From Haloferax mediterranei ATCC 33500 (GTDB lineage Archaea; Halobacteriota; Halobacteria; Halobacteriales; Haloferacaceae): a DNA stretch of 64,000 nucleotides. A program made the translations under genes and the position numbers. The first letter of the stretch is position 1. Every line of letters begins with the position of its first letter. This document shows, piece by piece, positions 37,187 to 46,263 of the stretch. The notes under the pieces were generated by a model, which worked only from the letters and a program-made list of their open reading frames with translations, was not told the origin of the DNA and did no database searches. The stretch spans positions 1,364,001 through 1,428,000 of the forward strand of contig NC_017941.2 in assembly GCF_000306765.2 (NCBI RefSeq). The letters are read 5' to 3'.

Positions 37187-38320
37187 ATGCGTGTCCTGGT
37201 TCTCGGTGCCGGGTACGCGGGCCTCACGCTCGCTCGCGAACTCGAACGCCGACTCCCCGCCGACGCCGACCTGACCGTGGTGAACGACTCGCCGTATCAC
37301 CTCGTCCAGCACGAAGTCCACCGCGTAGTTCGGCACCCCTCCGTCGCCGACGCGATTCAGGTCCCGCTGGACGAAGCACTTCAGCGCGCCGAAATCATCG
37401 TCGACCGCGTGGAGCATGTCGACCACGACGCTCGCGCCGTCGCCCTCGCTGGCGGTGAGACGCTCGACTACGACTACTGCGCCGTCTGTCTCGGCGCGGA
37501 GACCGCCTACTACGACATCCCCGGCCTCGAATCTCACTCGGTCCCGCTCAAGCGACTCGACCACGCCAAGGACATCCGCGCCCGCTTTTTCGACGACTGC
37601 GACGAGGGCGGCACCATCGTCGTCGGTGGGGCCGGTCTCTCGGGCGTCCAAGTTGCGGGCGAACTCGCTGCCCTTCGAGACGAGGAAGACGCCCGCACCG
37701 ATATCGTTCTCATCGAACAGATGGATACCGTCGCGCCGACGTTCCCCGAGAACTTCCAGCGAGCAGTTCGTGATGAACTGCTCGATAGGGGCGTCGACGT
37801 TCGGACCGAGACGGCGGTCCAATCGGTCACCGAGACGACCGTCACAACCGACACCGGGTACCTCGACTACGACATGCTCGTCTGGACCGGTGGCATCACC
37901 GGCAACGGTGCGATGGCTGGTGAGCGGCCCCCCGTCAGAGCGGACCTCCGACTGGACAAGCAAACTTTCGTCGTCGGTGACGCCGCCCGTATTGTGGACG
38001 CCGACGGCGAACCCGTTCCGGCAAGCGCATCTGCGGCCCTCCGCGAGGCGAAAGTCGCCGCGAAGAACATCGCCGCACTGGTCGACTACGATGACTGCGG
38101 CGACGAGAACGACTTCCCTCCGCGACCCGAGCCGTACCGGTTCGAAGTCCCCGGTTGGATTGTCTCCGTCGGTGACGGCACAGTGGCGCAGGTCGGCCCG
38201 AGTATCTTCCGTGGCAGCGCCGCGAAGGCGATGAAAACGACAGTCGGAGCGGGACATCTCACTTCGGTAGGGGCCGTATCGCAGGCGGTCGACCTCGTCG
38301 AAGAGGAGTTGAACCCCTGA
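37187..38320 (+). CDS. Type II NADH dehydrogenase-like flavoprotein
   Basis: A 377-residue FAD/NAD(P)-binding oxidoreductase. Two nucleotide-binding Rossmann motifs are visible: VLVLGAGYAGLTLARELER at residue 3 (FAD) and TIVVGGAGLSGVQVAGELA near residue 145 (NADH). The pre-C-terminal FAD motif is FVVGDAARIVDADGEPV. The layout fits type II NADH:quinone dehydrogenases or sulfide:quinone-type relatives. There are no SQR-type cysteine pairs (C-x(n)-C) at the redox site, which favours Ndh-2. No transmembrane helix is seen; a C-terminal amphipathic helix may attach it to the membrane. It follows mvaD after about 50 bases. Confidence 0.82.
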   Translation: MRVLVLGAGYAGLTLARELERRLPADADLTVVNDSPYHLVQHEVHRVVRHPSVADAIQVPLDEALQRAEIIVDRVEHVDHDARAVALAGGETLDYDYCAVCLGAETAYYDIPGLESHSVPLKRLDHAKDIRARFFDDCDEGGTIVVGGAGLSGVQVAGELAALRDEEDARTDIVLIEQMDTVAPTFPENFQRAVRDELLDRGVDVRTETAVQSVTETTVTTDTGYLDYDMLVWTGGITGNGAMAGERPPVRADLRLDKQTFVVGDAARIVDADGEPVPASASAALREAKVAAKNIAALVDYDDCGDENDFPPRPEPYRFEVPGWIVSVGDGTVAQVGPSIFRGSAAKAMKTTVGAGHLTSVGAVSQAVDLVEEELNP

Positions 38321-38360
38321 GATTCGTTGTGAACCGAACGGTGTAATCAAAAATCGCTGT

Positions 38361-39683
38361 TCACACCCAGATTGGGCGTTCGAGTGTCTGTTTATACGGC
38401 CATTTACTTCCGAACCTATCTTCGATGCTACCTACTCCGAATCCATCATCGTCATCCTCGTCATCTATCCCGAATCCATCATCGTCATCCTCGTCACCCA
38501 CCCCAAATCCGTCGTCGTCATCGTCACCCACCCCAAATCCATCATCGTCATCCTCGTCACCCACCCCAAATCCGTCGTCGTCATCGTCATCATCTATCCC
38601 GAATCCATCGTCGCTGTCTTCACTCTTCTCTTGGTCCTCTTCGTCCGCTTCATTCTCTTCGTCCGCTTCATCTCTCCCATCCTCATGTTCGGCTTCAGGA
38701 CCCTCGAAGTCGGGCGATTTGACCTCTGATTCAAGGCGGAAAACCGTACCAGATGACCCGTCGACGCGGACTTCAGCATCACCCGTGAAGTTACCGCCGG
38801 TAAGTTCGAACTCGAACTCGTAGTAACCGGAATTGTCGTGGTCGTTCCCTTCGAGAAGTGACCAAGAACCATTTGATGGCGACCTGAGTTCGTTGCGGGC
38901 CATGTCGAGCGCGGCGGACTCGTTGATGGAGAAGGTAGTGTCGTTGTCGCGTTCGCGTTCAATCTCACGAGACGTTTCACCACCTTCGCTCTCGACGCTG
39001 ATGGAAACCCCCTGGGTTGTCTCGATCTCAATTGTACCCGTGGCCAGGCCGGTAAAGTGCTTCAACAGCGCCTCCGTACCGCTCCCAGTCACGGTATCGA
39101 GTTCGTCATCAATGGTCTGGAGCTGAACGTCGTCGAAGCCAGCGGTCGACAAACTCTCGTTGGAGACGTTTTTCGAACGGGTTTTGAGTTGCTCAACGCT
39201 CCGAAGAAGATGTCCACTCCGCGCGTTGAGCGTTGCAATTCGTTGGGCATACTCCGAGCGGGTCAACTCACCGGATTCGTAGGCCTCGGTTGCTTCTTCG
39301 TAGCTATCGAGAATCTCTTCGGCACGCGCTTCGAGTTCTTCGGCCCGGTCAGCGATGACTACTGCTCGGTCAGCGTCCCTACCGGACGCAACCCGAACCT
39401 CGAACGCGCTTTCTTCCATTTCCGTTCGGACCTCGCTGTCCGTCTGGGAAACGATAGTCGTGAGTTGTTGGCCCACTGTGACCCTGATAGTTTGGTTCGC
39501 CGCGGAGTCATTGCCGGACGAGACAGTGGTCGTGTTATTCGCTGCGTACCAACCGTCAGTGTCGACAGTAAACGCTACCGGGGTCGAGACAGTATTCGCT
39601 GCCCCGCTTGCCGCTGCTACGGGTGTGGCGACACCCAGCACCAGAGTACAGGCGAGCAGTACCGGGAGCAGTTTTCGCATCAT
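38361..39683 (-). CDS. Secreted PepSY-domain protein with Asp/Gly-rich C-terminal repeats
   Basis: A 440-residue exported protein. A Sec signal peptide (MMRKLLPVLLACTLVLGVATPVAAA) is followed by an extracellular region with several N-x-S/T sequons. Residues about 100-190 are a helical, Glu-rich segment. A PepSY-like domain follows (FSINESAALDMARNELRS, YYEFEFELTGGNFTGDAEVRVDGSSGTVF). The C-terminus holds about six copies of an 11-residue unit, DGFGVGDEDDD-like with GFG at the turns, then ends in a basic tail ERPIWV. The acidic repeats resemble calcium-binding loops by composition only. The start is one of two adjacent Met codons. The gene is divergent from a membrane-anchored winged-helix regulator, which may control it. 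Confidence 0.75.
   Translation of the reverse strand: MMRKLLPVLLACTLVLGVATPVAAASGAANTVSTPVAFTVDTDGWYAANNTTTVSSGNDSAANQTIRVTVGQQLTTIVSQTDSEVRTEMEESAFEVRVASGRDADRAVVIADRAEELEARAEEILDSYEEATEAYESGELTRSEYAQRIATLNARSGHLLRSVEQLKTRSKNVSNESLSTAGFDDVQLQTIDDELDTVTGSGTEALLKHFTGLATGTIEIETTQGVSISVESEGGETSREIERERDNDTTFSINESAALDMARNELRSPSNGSWSLLEGNDHDNSGYYEFEFELTGGNFTGDAEVRVDGSSGTVFRLESEVKSPDFEGPEAEHEDGRDEADEENEADEEDQEKSEDSDDGFGIDDDDDDDGFGVGDEDDDDGFGVGDDDDDGFGVGDEDDDDGFGIDDEDDDDGFGVGSIEDRFGSKWPYKQTLERPIWV
38431..38612 (+). repeat. Tandem 33-base-type coding repeats
   Basis: Roughly 180 bases of imperfect tandem repetition within the PepSY gene. Units of about 30-33 bases are built from ATCCATCATCGTCATCCTCG and CACCCACCCCAAATCC, in two alternating variants. 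Unit lengths differ by whole codons and keep the frame, so they encode the Asp/Gly repeats of the protein. Such tracts are prone to copy-number change by replication slippage or recombination. Confidence 0.85.
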
Positions 39684-39882
39684 ATTTGTTTCCACTCTCG
39701 TCGGAGATATCATAAACCAGAATTACCGTGAGTACAGTTTTCGGTGAATTTCAAACTGTTTCAAATCGTTTCAGATTGTTGTACTTCGGAAATTCACACG
39801 TATCATAGGTTATAGCCTTCAATTACCCGTTCGAAAAGACATATCAAGAAAGATACTTAGAGATGTGAGACAGTCCACGCGG

Positions 39883-39891
39883 TTTATATAT
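39883..39891 (+). promoter_or_regulatory. TATA box of the membrane-anchored regulator
   Basis: TTTATATAT lies about 28-36 bases ahead of the ATG at 39919, preceded by a GC-richer stretch that could hold the BRE. The spacing fits a leaderless transcript starting at or just before the ATG. Confidence 0.5.
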
Positions 39892-39918
39892 CGTACACTG
39901 CTACCCAGAGTCGTCTAG

Positions 39919-41253
39919 ATGAATCGTCCCTCTGTGCGCACTATCCTCGTCAGTCTCATCGTCTTTAGTCTCGTCGGCGGAGCGCTCAGTGCTACCGGTG
40001 TGGCCACTGCACAGGTAGTTTCCATACCGACAGCAGCCACACAACCACAACCCAACATCGATACGACCGTTCTCAGAGTCACAGTCCACGAGAACACCTC
40101 TGCGACCTGGACACTCCAGGTCCGAACGCGACTCAAAACGAAACAGGACCTCACGGAGTATCGAGCGTTCCAATCGCAGTTCGAAAACGACACAAACAGT
40201 TTCCTCGGCCCGTTCGCAGCGCGAATCAATGGGACCGTTGATGCTGCGGAGCAAGCAACCGGTCGGGAAATGGACGCGACAGACTTCGCCGCGTCGACGA
40301 GCATCCAATCGCTGCCCCGGAAGTGGGGGGTAGTCACATACCAATTCCGATGGTGTAACTTTTCGACGCTCCGAGACGAGCAACTCGTCGTCGGTGATGT
40401 CTTCCAAAGCGGCCTGTTCATCGCTGAGAACGACACGCTCGAAGTGGTTTCACCTCCCGGCTACCGAATCAACTCAGTCAACCCACGTGCAACACAACGT
40501 GACGACGGCATTGTCTCATGGGATGGCCCCGAATCGTTTGCCAACGGACAACCACTCGTTGTCTTCGAGCCACGTGAATCAAATACGAATGCGACGAATA
40601 CGACGAATACGACGAATACGACGAATACGACGAATACGACACCAGTAACAGAACCGAGCCGTGTAGCCAGTAACTGGCAGGTCGTTGGTGGTCTCGCGGT
40701 CGTCGGCGTGCTGTTCGTATTCGTGATCAGCACTCGATGGCGTAACTTGGAGGGTTCCAGTGGGGGAGTAGAAACAAGTGCTGATATCGGTGACGGGGCT
40801 GTCGGCGGACCCAACAGTGGATACGTCGACAGCAGCCCAGCCCAGATTGACGACGGTGGCGTCGATGACGCTGGCAACGGTAATAGCGCCGATGATGACG
40901 ACGATTCCACCGATGGGGACACTAGTACTGACGACGGTAGGAAACAGACGAGGGATGGCACAGAACAGACGAAGAGCGGCCCAACATCCAAGTCAGTAGA
41001 CCAGCATCCGACTGGGACCGAACCATCCGCAAAGAAGCAGCCAATCTTGACCGACGAAGACCACGTTCGGAAGGTCGTCAAAGATGCTGGTGGTCGAATC
41101 CGACAGAAGGACATAGTGACGGAACTCGAGTGGTCGAAATCGAAGGTGTCTCGGGTGCTCTCGCGCATGGAGGACGACGGGTTGGTAAAGAAACTCCGAC
41201 TCGGGCGCGAGAACATCGTCGAACTCGTCTCAGAGTCTGACGAAGAATCGTAG
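39919..41253 (+). CDS. Membrane-anchored winged-helix regulator with extracellular domain
   Basis: A 444-residue single-pass protein combining a surface sensor with a DNA-binding tail. Signal sequence, residues 1-30 (TILVSLIVFSLVGGALSATG). An extracellular domain of about 190 residues rich in beta strands follows, with a lone Cys in FRWCNFST. Next comes a stalk of N-x-T repeats (about 223-240). One transmembrane helix (WQVVGGLAVVGVLFVFVIS) is near residue 255. An Asp/Gly/Ser-rich linker leads to a C-terminal winged helix (about 375-435: DHVRKVVKDAGGRIRQKDIV, ELEWSKSKVSRVLSRMEDDG, LVKKLRLGRENIVEL). The C-terminal domain should be cytosolic. A direct control of the divergent PepSY gene is plausible but inferred from position. 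Confidence 0.82.
   Translation: MNRPSVRTILVSLIVFSLVGGALSATGVATAQVVSIPTAATQPQPNIDTTVLRVTVHENTSATWTLQVRTRLKTKQDLTEYRAFQSQFENDTNSFLGPFAARINGTVDAAEQATGREMDATDFAASTSIQSLPRKWGVVTYQFRWCNFSTLRDEQLVVGDVFQSGLFIAENDTLEVVSPPGYRINSVNPRATQRDDGIVSWDGPESFANGQPLVVFEPRESNTNATNTTNTTNTTNTTNTTPVTEPSRVASNWQVVGGLAVVGVLFVFVISTRWRNLEGSSGGVETSADIGDGAVGGPNSGYVDSSPAQIDDGGVDDAGNGNSADDDDDSTDGDTSTDDGRKQTRDGTEQTKSGPTSKSVDQHPTGTEPSAKKQPILTDEDHVRKVVKDAGGRIRQKDIVTELEWSKSKVSRVLSRMEDDGLVKKLRLGRENIVELVSESDEES
40588..40641 (+). repeat. 9-base microsatellite encoding NTT sequons
   Basis: The nine-base unit AATACGACG is repeated five times, with one diverged copy at the start (AATGCGACG) and a final ACA variant, encoding six N-x-T sequons in the stalk before the transmembrane helix. 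Each sequon is a potential N-glycosylation site. The tract may vary in length between strains. Confidence 0.85.
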
Positions 41254-41370
41254 GCTCCGTAGTAGGTGACTGGCGCGGCGATTCCATCTTTTCTCTATTT
41301 TTCCATTACACAAGTTTTGAGTTGTTTATAGTGTCAAAAACATTATTGGTGAAGTGTGTGACCATCAATC

Positions 41371-42525
41371 ATGGACTACAACCTCTCAGACGAACAGCGA
41401 GCCATCCGAGACGAAGTCCGGCGGTTCGCGGAGAACGAGATTGCACCCGTCGCGGGCGAGTACGACGAGGAAGAGAAGTATCCCTACGAAATCGTCCAGA
41501 AGGCGGCCGAGATGGGGCTGACGGGCGCACACTTCCCCGTCGAGTACGGCGGCGTCGGTTACTCGTCATTCGAGAACGCGTTGGTCACAGAAGAGTTGTT
41601 CGCGGTCGACCCCGGTATCGGTCTCTGCATCACGAGCGCCGGATTCGGCGCGGAAGCCATCATCAACTTCGGGACTGAAGACCAGAAAGAGCGCTTCCTG
41701 CCTCCCATCGTCGACGGCGAGTCAGTCATGGGTACGGCAATCAGCGAACCACAGGCAGGGTCCGACGTAACGTCCGTCCGAACCACCGCCGAGAAAGACG
41801 GCGACGAGTGGGTCATCAACGGCAACAAGATGTGGATTACCAACGGGACCGTCGGTGATTACTTCGTCGTCATGTGCCAGACCGACCCCGACGCGGACGA
41901 CCGGTACTCGGGATTCTCGCAAATCATCGTCGAAGCGGATAGAGACGGTTTCTCGGCCGACAAAATCACTGGAAAGATGGGGATTCGCGCCAGCGACACC
42001 GCCGAACTCATCTTCGACGATGTTCGCGTGCCCGAAGAGAATCTCGTCGGAACCCGCGGGATGGGCTTTCTCCAACTCATGCAGTTCTTCGATGAGACGC
42101 GGACCGCCGTTGCTGCGCAGGCGGTCGGTATCGCCAAGGGTGCCTGCGAGCAGGCACTCGACTACGCCAAAGAACGGGAGCAGTTCGGTCGCTCCATCAG
42201 CGACTTTCAGGCTGTTCAGCACAAACTCGCCGAGATGCACACCGCCACCGAGGCGGCCCGGCAGTTGACGTACAAGTCCGCATGGAGCGTCGACAACGAC
42301 GAAGGCCAGTTGACCGCGCTGGCGTCGATGGCCAAAGAGTTCGCTTCTAACGTCGCAACCGACGTGGCCGACGAAGCCGTCCAGATTCACGGCGGGGCCG
42401 GGTTCGTCAACGACCACGACGTGGAACGACTCTACCGCGACGCGAAAATCACGCAGATATACGAAGGGACGTCGGAGATTCAAAAGAACGTTATCGCCCG
42501 TGAACTGCTCGGGAAGGGCATCTAA
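41371..42525 (+). CDS. Acyl-CoA dehydrogenase (second paralogue)
   Basis: A 384-residue FAD-dependent acyl-CoA dehydrogenase. FAD/substrate motif SVMGTAISEPQAGSDVTSVR is near residue 118, and the C-terminal domain ends in IYEGTSEIQKNVIARELLG, placing the catalytic glutamate at about residue 365, the position seen in short- and medium-chain enzymes. It stands alone on the forward strand with a promoter-like AT-rich block ahead (AGTTTTGAGTTGTTTATAG near 41309-41327). It differs from the copy at 1388-2539 and probably has another chain-length preference. Confidence 0.93.
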   Translation: MDYNLSDEQRAIRDEVRRFAENEIAPVAGEYDEEEKYPYEIVQKAAEMGLTGAHFPVEYGGVGYSSFENALVTEELFAVDPGIGLCITSAGFGAEAIINFGTEDQKERFLPPIVDGESVMGTAISEPQAGSDVTSVRTTAEKDGDEWVINGNKMWITNGTVGDYFVVMCQTDPDADDRYSGFSQIIVEADRDGFSADKITGKMGIRASDTAELIFDDVRVPEENLVGTRGMGFLQLMQFFDETRTAVAAQAVGIAKGACEQALDYAKEREQFGRSISDFQAVQHKLAEMHTATEAARQLTYKSAWSVDNDEGQLTALASMAKEFASNVATDVADEAVQIHGGAGFVNDHDVERLYRDAKITQIYEGTSEIQKNVIARELLGKGI

Positions 42526-42602
42526 CAGCCCAACAGGCGGTTCCCCGACCGCACTTCCGAGTTCGGGATGACCGTTTTATTCTTCGCTCTCGTAATTCAG
42601 GA

Positions 42603-43301
42603 GTGGCACCTTTCGACGCGATACTGTTCGACCTCGATGGGACGCTCTGTACAAACGACCAATGCGGCGAGACCATCTACAACGGAGCGTTCGCCGCTGC
42701 TGACATCGAGCGCTTCGGTGACCCCGCCGACCTCTGGGCAGCGCTCGACGGCCCGCCGGACCCTGACAACCCTGAAGCGCACCTCACAGCAAGCTTCGAG
42801 CGGGTGGCAGCGCAGTACGGCCGCGAGTCGGTCGATGCGACGGCGCTCGCCCGTGGGTTCCTCGAAACAGTCGACCACACAGCCGTCTCGTTCTTGCCGG
42901 GTGCTAAGGCGGCGCTTTCGGCGGCCCGCGCCCGGTCACACGTCGGCCTCGTCACTAACGGGCCGGAACGCCGCCAGTCGGTCAAACTCGATGCACTCGG
43001 TATCGACGACGCGTTCGACGTGGTCGTCTTCGCCGGTGACATGCCGCGGCGAAAACCGCATCCGGACCCCTTCGACCGGGCACTCGACGCACTTGATGTC
43101 GGTCCCGCCGTGAGTCTCTACGTCGGCAATTCGCTGGAGTTCGATGTCGGCGGCGCACAGCGCGCCGGCCTCGATGCCGCGTGGTGCCCGGACGACACTG
43201 GAACCGACCTCGACCCGGGAGCCTACACTCCCGAGTACGTCCTGCAGTCACTCCACGAGTTCACCGATATTCTCGATACCCATTCTGATGTTCGCCGATA
43301 G
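42603..43301 (+). CDS. HAD-family phosphatase
   Basis: A 232-residue haloacid-dehalogenase-type hydrolase. The nucleophile motif FDLDGTL places the catalytic aspartates at residues 10 and 12. A helical cap follows (residues about 15-95). Motif II appears as GLVTNGPER and motif III/IV as the Lys-containing GDMPRRKPHPDPF and YVGNSLEFDVGGAQRAGLDA. The GTG at 42603 gives the expected N-terminus; no ATG is nearby. In motif IV, NSLEFD replaces the usual GDS..ND form. Substrate unknown; phosphoglycolate- or nucleotide-type phosphatases have this layout. Confidence 0.82.
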   Translation: MAPFDAILFDLDGTLCTNDQCGETIYNGAFAAADIERFGDPADLWAALDGPPDPDNPEAHLTASFERVAAQYGRESVDATALARGFLETVDHTAVSFLPGAKAALSAARARSHVGLVTNGPERRQSVKLDALGIDDAFDVVVFAGDMPRRKPHPDPFDRALDALDVGPAVSLYVGNSLEFDVGGAQRAGLDAAWCPDDTGTDLDPGAYTPEYVLQSLHEFTDILDTHSDVRR

Positions 43302-43369
43302 CGGGATGGGAATCATCCAACGTTCGGTTGACACGAACTACTAATTCGGAGTGCGTGTTACTACCCGGC

Positions 43370-43681
43370 ATGGTCCGAGAAGATGGCAAACGCAACTTCG
43401 TTCTCGTGGAGGACGACGGCGAAGAGACGAGCGTGTTCAGCGGTAAGTATCCCCGACAGGCAGCGTTGAAGGCCGCCCGTCGACTCCCCGCCGCACCGAG
43501 CCTCGAGGATGTGGATGGGAAAGCGACGATTCGACTTCGTGAGCGAGGGACCGACAAGGTGCACGTCTACGAAGGCTGGGCGTGGATTGAAGAGAAAGAC
43601 GACGACGCACCCGACTGGATGGACGACGAAGTCACCCGGGCGAACGTCTCGAAACAGCGTATCGAGCACATCGAGTCGTAG
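43370..43681 (+). CDS. Non-histone chromosomal protein MC1
   Basis: Archaeal architectural protein that binds and sharply bends DNA as a monomer. The 103-residue protein shows the family's hallmark segments: KRNFVLVEDDGEETSVFSGK, YPRQAALKAARRLP, IRLRERGTDKVHVYEGWAWIEEKD and PDWM near the end, with the conserved tryptophans and basic strand. The start at 43370 gives MVREDGKRNF, matching family N-termini; the frame extends 14 codons upstream. MC1 is an important chromatin protein of haloarchaea and methanogens. The gene sits alone between a HAD phosphatase and a cell-surface protein. Confidence 0.93.
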   Translation: MVREDGKRNFVLVEDDGEETSVFSGKYPRQAALKAARRLPAAPSLEDVDGKATIRLRERGTDKVHVYEGWAWIEEKDDDAPDWMDDEVTRANVSKQRIEHIES

Positions 43682-43894
43682 GTGGTTGGTGCCGAGGCTG
43701 CCGACTTTTGTGTGGTGGCGTGGAGAGTGTGGGGTCGGGTCATTCTGGTTTTTGTGCGCTGATGTCTTGTCGTCGTTTGTTCAATCGCACGACATAATGA
43801 GATATGTGACAAAAAGACACTATCTGAATCACGGGTTTAAAATGCCTTATCAAACCGATAATAATCTACGCAGGAATTCGTCTCGGAGTCGGAC

Positions 43895-45544
43895 ATGCGT
43901 AAAATAGTCATGGTACTCGCCATCACCGGAGTCATTGTCGCCGGGACGGTGGCCGGTGCTGTTACTGCCACAGCCCAAGAACCAGGAACACAACCAATCA
44001 CTGATTGTACGACAATCACCTCACCGGGCGTCTACACGTTAGGGAAGGACATCACGAACACCACCGCCGACACGTGCATCCAGATCGAAACCAGCGATGT
44101 CGTGTTGAATGGTGGAAACCACACCCTGATCGGCGACGGTGACGGGATTGCGGTCGACGCGACTGCAACCGAGGAGCGTGCCCAAGATGCCTACGAGAAC
44201 GTTACGGTCCGTTCGCTCAACGCCGAGTCTTGGGAGACCGGGATTTCCTTCGTCAACACGCGGAATGCCACGGCGACGAACGTCGCTATCGCTGATTCGG
44301 TTGTGGGTGTTCAAATCGGGTCGGCCGAGTCACGACTCGGGTACGTGACGGCGGCACATCGCTCCACCGTCAGTAACGCAACACTCAGCAACGTCGACAG
44401 CGGCGTTCTCGTGGTTAAGTCGAACAACGCTACCGTCGTGGACAATACGCTCACCGACTACAGCGATACCGGCGTCCACTTCAATGTCGCCAGCAACTCC
44501 TCCGTCCACGGGAACGAGATTACCGACCCCAACGGCTCAGCGGGGACTGCGATTTCTCTCAGCGTCACGGCCCAAGAATACGGGGGCGGGGTCGACAACA
44601 ACGTCGTCGCGTCGAACCGAATCGTGAACGGAACGATTAGCGTCAATCCCGATCAGTCACAATCCACCGGAAACCGGATCATCCGGAACGAGATCACGAA
44701 CGGAAGTATTGCCGTCAGTTGGAGTCGAGGTGGCCACACACTCGTTGCGGACAACCGGCTTACGAACAGCGACGTCAGCGTAGAAGTGTCTACAAACGTC
44801 ACCGTCGAGGACAACGTACTTACAAACCCCAACGAGGCACCTGAAGAGAGCATCTATCTCAGCGATGCGGGGTTGAATACCGTCCAAGACAACACGGTTA
44901 TCGGCGCACAGACCGGTATCCTGCTCGATGCCGTCGCACAAGAGAACGCGATTGTGGACAACAAAGTTATCAATAGTGAGTCAGGAATCGAACTCGACGG
45001 AGACTCGGTGAACAACACAGTTGCCGAGAACACGCTTATCAACAACGGGAACGGCATTGTGGTCTCCCTTGTAAATACGTTCTCCGAGGGGACGAACGAT
45101 GTCCGCAAAAACAATATCGTGAACAATGAAAACGGTCTCCTCGTGAAGGCAACGGACCGACCGCTTATCGTCGAGTCCAACAGCCTCAGAGCCAACACGA
45201 ACGGTATCCTCATCCAGAAAACTATCACTTGTTCGCCCGATGCTGAGGGGGCCGAACTCGTCTCGGTACACGGCAATGTCATCGCCGGTAGTGGAGCCTA
45301 CGGTGTGCTGAACGAGAACCAAGACATACTGAATGCCACAGGGAACTTTTGGGGCGCGAGAGACGGACCGTCGAGCGCGGACGACGAGATACCCGGTGAC
45401 CCTGTGACGGGAACACTGGCAAACGGAAGCGGCACAGCCGTCTCGGAGGACTCAGGTCACGCCGGACAGTCGAACGTCCAGTTCGACTCGTGGCTCCAGC
45501 AGCCCCCCGAAGACGCGGAGAGAAGTAACGAAACGGCGTCATAA
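43895..45544 (+). CDS. Secreted parallel beta-helix protein (NosD/pectate-lyase-like)
   Basis: A 549-residue exported protein. The first 27 residues form a signal peptide (KIVMVLAITGVIVAGTVAGAVTA). The rest is a series of short repeats of 20-25 residues with Asn ladders and alternating hydrophobic residues, such as VLNGGNHTLIGDGDGIAVDA, VLTNPNEAPEESIYLSDAGL and VINSESGIELDGDSVNNTV, the hallmark of right-handed parallel beta-helix domains. The final 50 residues are a Ser/Thr/Asp-rich tail. The fold is common in carbohydrate-active and surface proteins; no catalytic residues can be placed. Many N-x-S/T sites suggest N-glycosylation. There is no cell-wall anchor or transmembrane helix. Confidence 0.78.
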   Translation: MRKIVMVLAITGVIVAGTVAGAVTATAQEPGTQPITDCTTITSPGVYTLGKDITNTTADTCIQIETSDVVLNGGNHTLIGDGDGIAVDATATEERAQDAYENVTVRSLNAESWETGISFVNTRNATATNVAIADSVVGVQIGSAESRLGYVTAAHRSTVSNATLSNVDSGVLVVKSNNATVVDNTLTDYSDTGVHFNVASNSSVHGNEITDPNGSAGTAISLSVTAQEYGGGVDNNVVASNRIVNGTISVNPDQSQSTGNRIIRNEITNGSIAVSWSRGGHTLVADNRLTNSDVSVEVSTNVTVEDNVLTNPNEAPEESIYLSDAGLNTVQDNTVIGAQTGILLDAVAQENAIVDNKVINSESGIELDGDSVNNTVAENTLINNGNGIVVSLVNTFSEGTNDVRKNNIVNNENGLLVKATDRPLIVESNSLRANTNGILIQKTITCSPDAEGAELVSVHGNVIAGSGAYGVLNENQDILNATGNFWGARDGPSSADDEIPGDPVTGTLANGSGTAVSEDSGHAGQSNVQFDSWLQQPPEDAERSNETAS

Positions 45545-45801
45545 CCGTCATAACCGCAGCGCTGTCCCGCGTCCTCAGTTTTCTTTGAACGGCCTCTAAG
45601 CGGACGGCAAGAGTAGGAGCGGACGACGAGTGTCGGTTTGTTCATCCACGGATTCGACAGAGGAGAATCCCGGGTTCCGGAACTGGGGATTCCTTCATGC
45701 GGTCGTCGGGCGAGAACAGGACCACCAAATATGATATATCAATTATGCGTAAGTGAGCGCGTCGTATGAATTTATGAGAAGGGAATAACTCTGCACAGAA
45801 G

Positions 45802-46251
45802 ATGGCTGATGACCCGACTCCGCTCCGGTTTCGGACATACCCCTGGTTTCCCGTGCTCACTGTGGGAACGCTCCTCTTCTTGAGCATCCTCTCTGCTACC
45901 GGGACCGATTTAGGGGTGTTTGTAATCCTCCAGTTTTTCTTGCTCATGGGGCTATACGTCTCCGCCCTCCTCGGTATCCACGGAATACTCCGAGATATCG
46001 GTTCACTCAACGCGGTAGAGGCGGAGTGGCAACCGTCGTGGCCGCGGTATATCGCTGCGATCCTCGGCATCGCTGCGGGGGTGACGCTTATTACGGTCTT
46101 CCCGCCGGTACCGCTCCCAGAAGACAAGCCCCTCGGATTGCTTGGTCTCCTCGGCCTCGGTATCGTGTCGATCACGCTCGCGAGCGGCCCCGTTTGTCTG
46201 GTCTATCTGCTCATTCGGTGGCGACGAGTCGGCCTAAATTACTTAAAGTAG
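45802..46251 (+). CDS. Four-helix membrane protein
   Basis: A 149-residue protein with four predicted transmembrane helices (YPWFPVLTVGTLLFLSILS, LGVFVILQFFLLMGLYVSALLGI, RYIAAILGIAAGVTLITVF, LGLLGLLGLGIVSITLASGPVCLVYLLI). I do not recognise a family. The start gives MADDPTPLRFRTYPWF. The next small membrane gene begins 12 bases after the stop, so the two are probably one transcription unit. Function unknown. Confidence 0.6.
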   Translation: MADDPTPLRFRTYPWFPVLTVGTLLFLSILSATGTDLGVFVILQFFLLMGLYVSALLGIHGILRDIGSLNAVEAEWQPSWPRYIAAILGIAAGVTLITVFPPVPLPEDKPLGLLGLLGLGIVSITLASGPVCLVYLLIRWRRVGLNYLK

Positions 46252-46263
46252 TAGGAACGTCGA

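Noticed and set aside
37163-38350. A 395-codon reverse frame opposite the NADH dehydrogenase-like gene
   Set aside because: The forward strand has two Rossmann motifs and a family-typical start, so the reverse frame is an antisense shadow.
38431-38612. A direct-repeat array that might be taken for a CRISPR or satellite element
   Set aside because: Repeats are contiguous with no unique spacers, and they code in frame for the acidic tail of a secreted protein.
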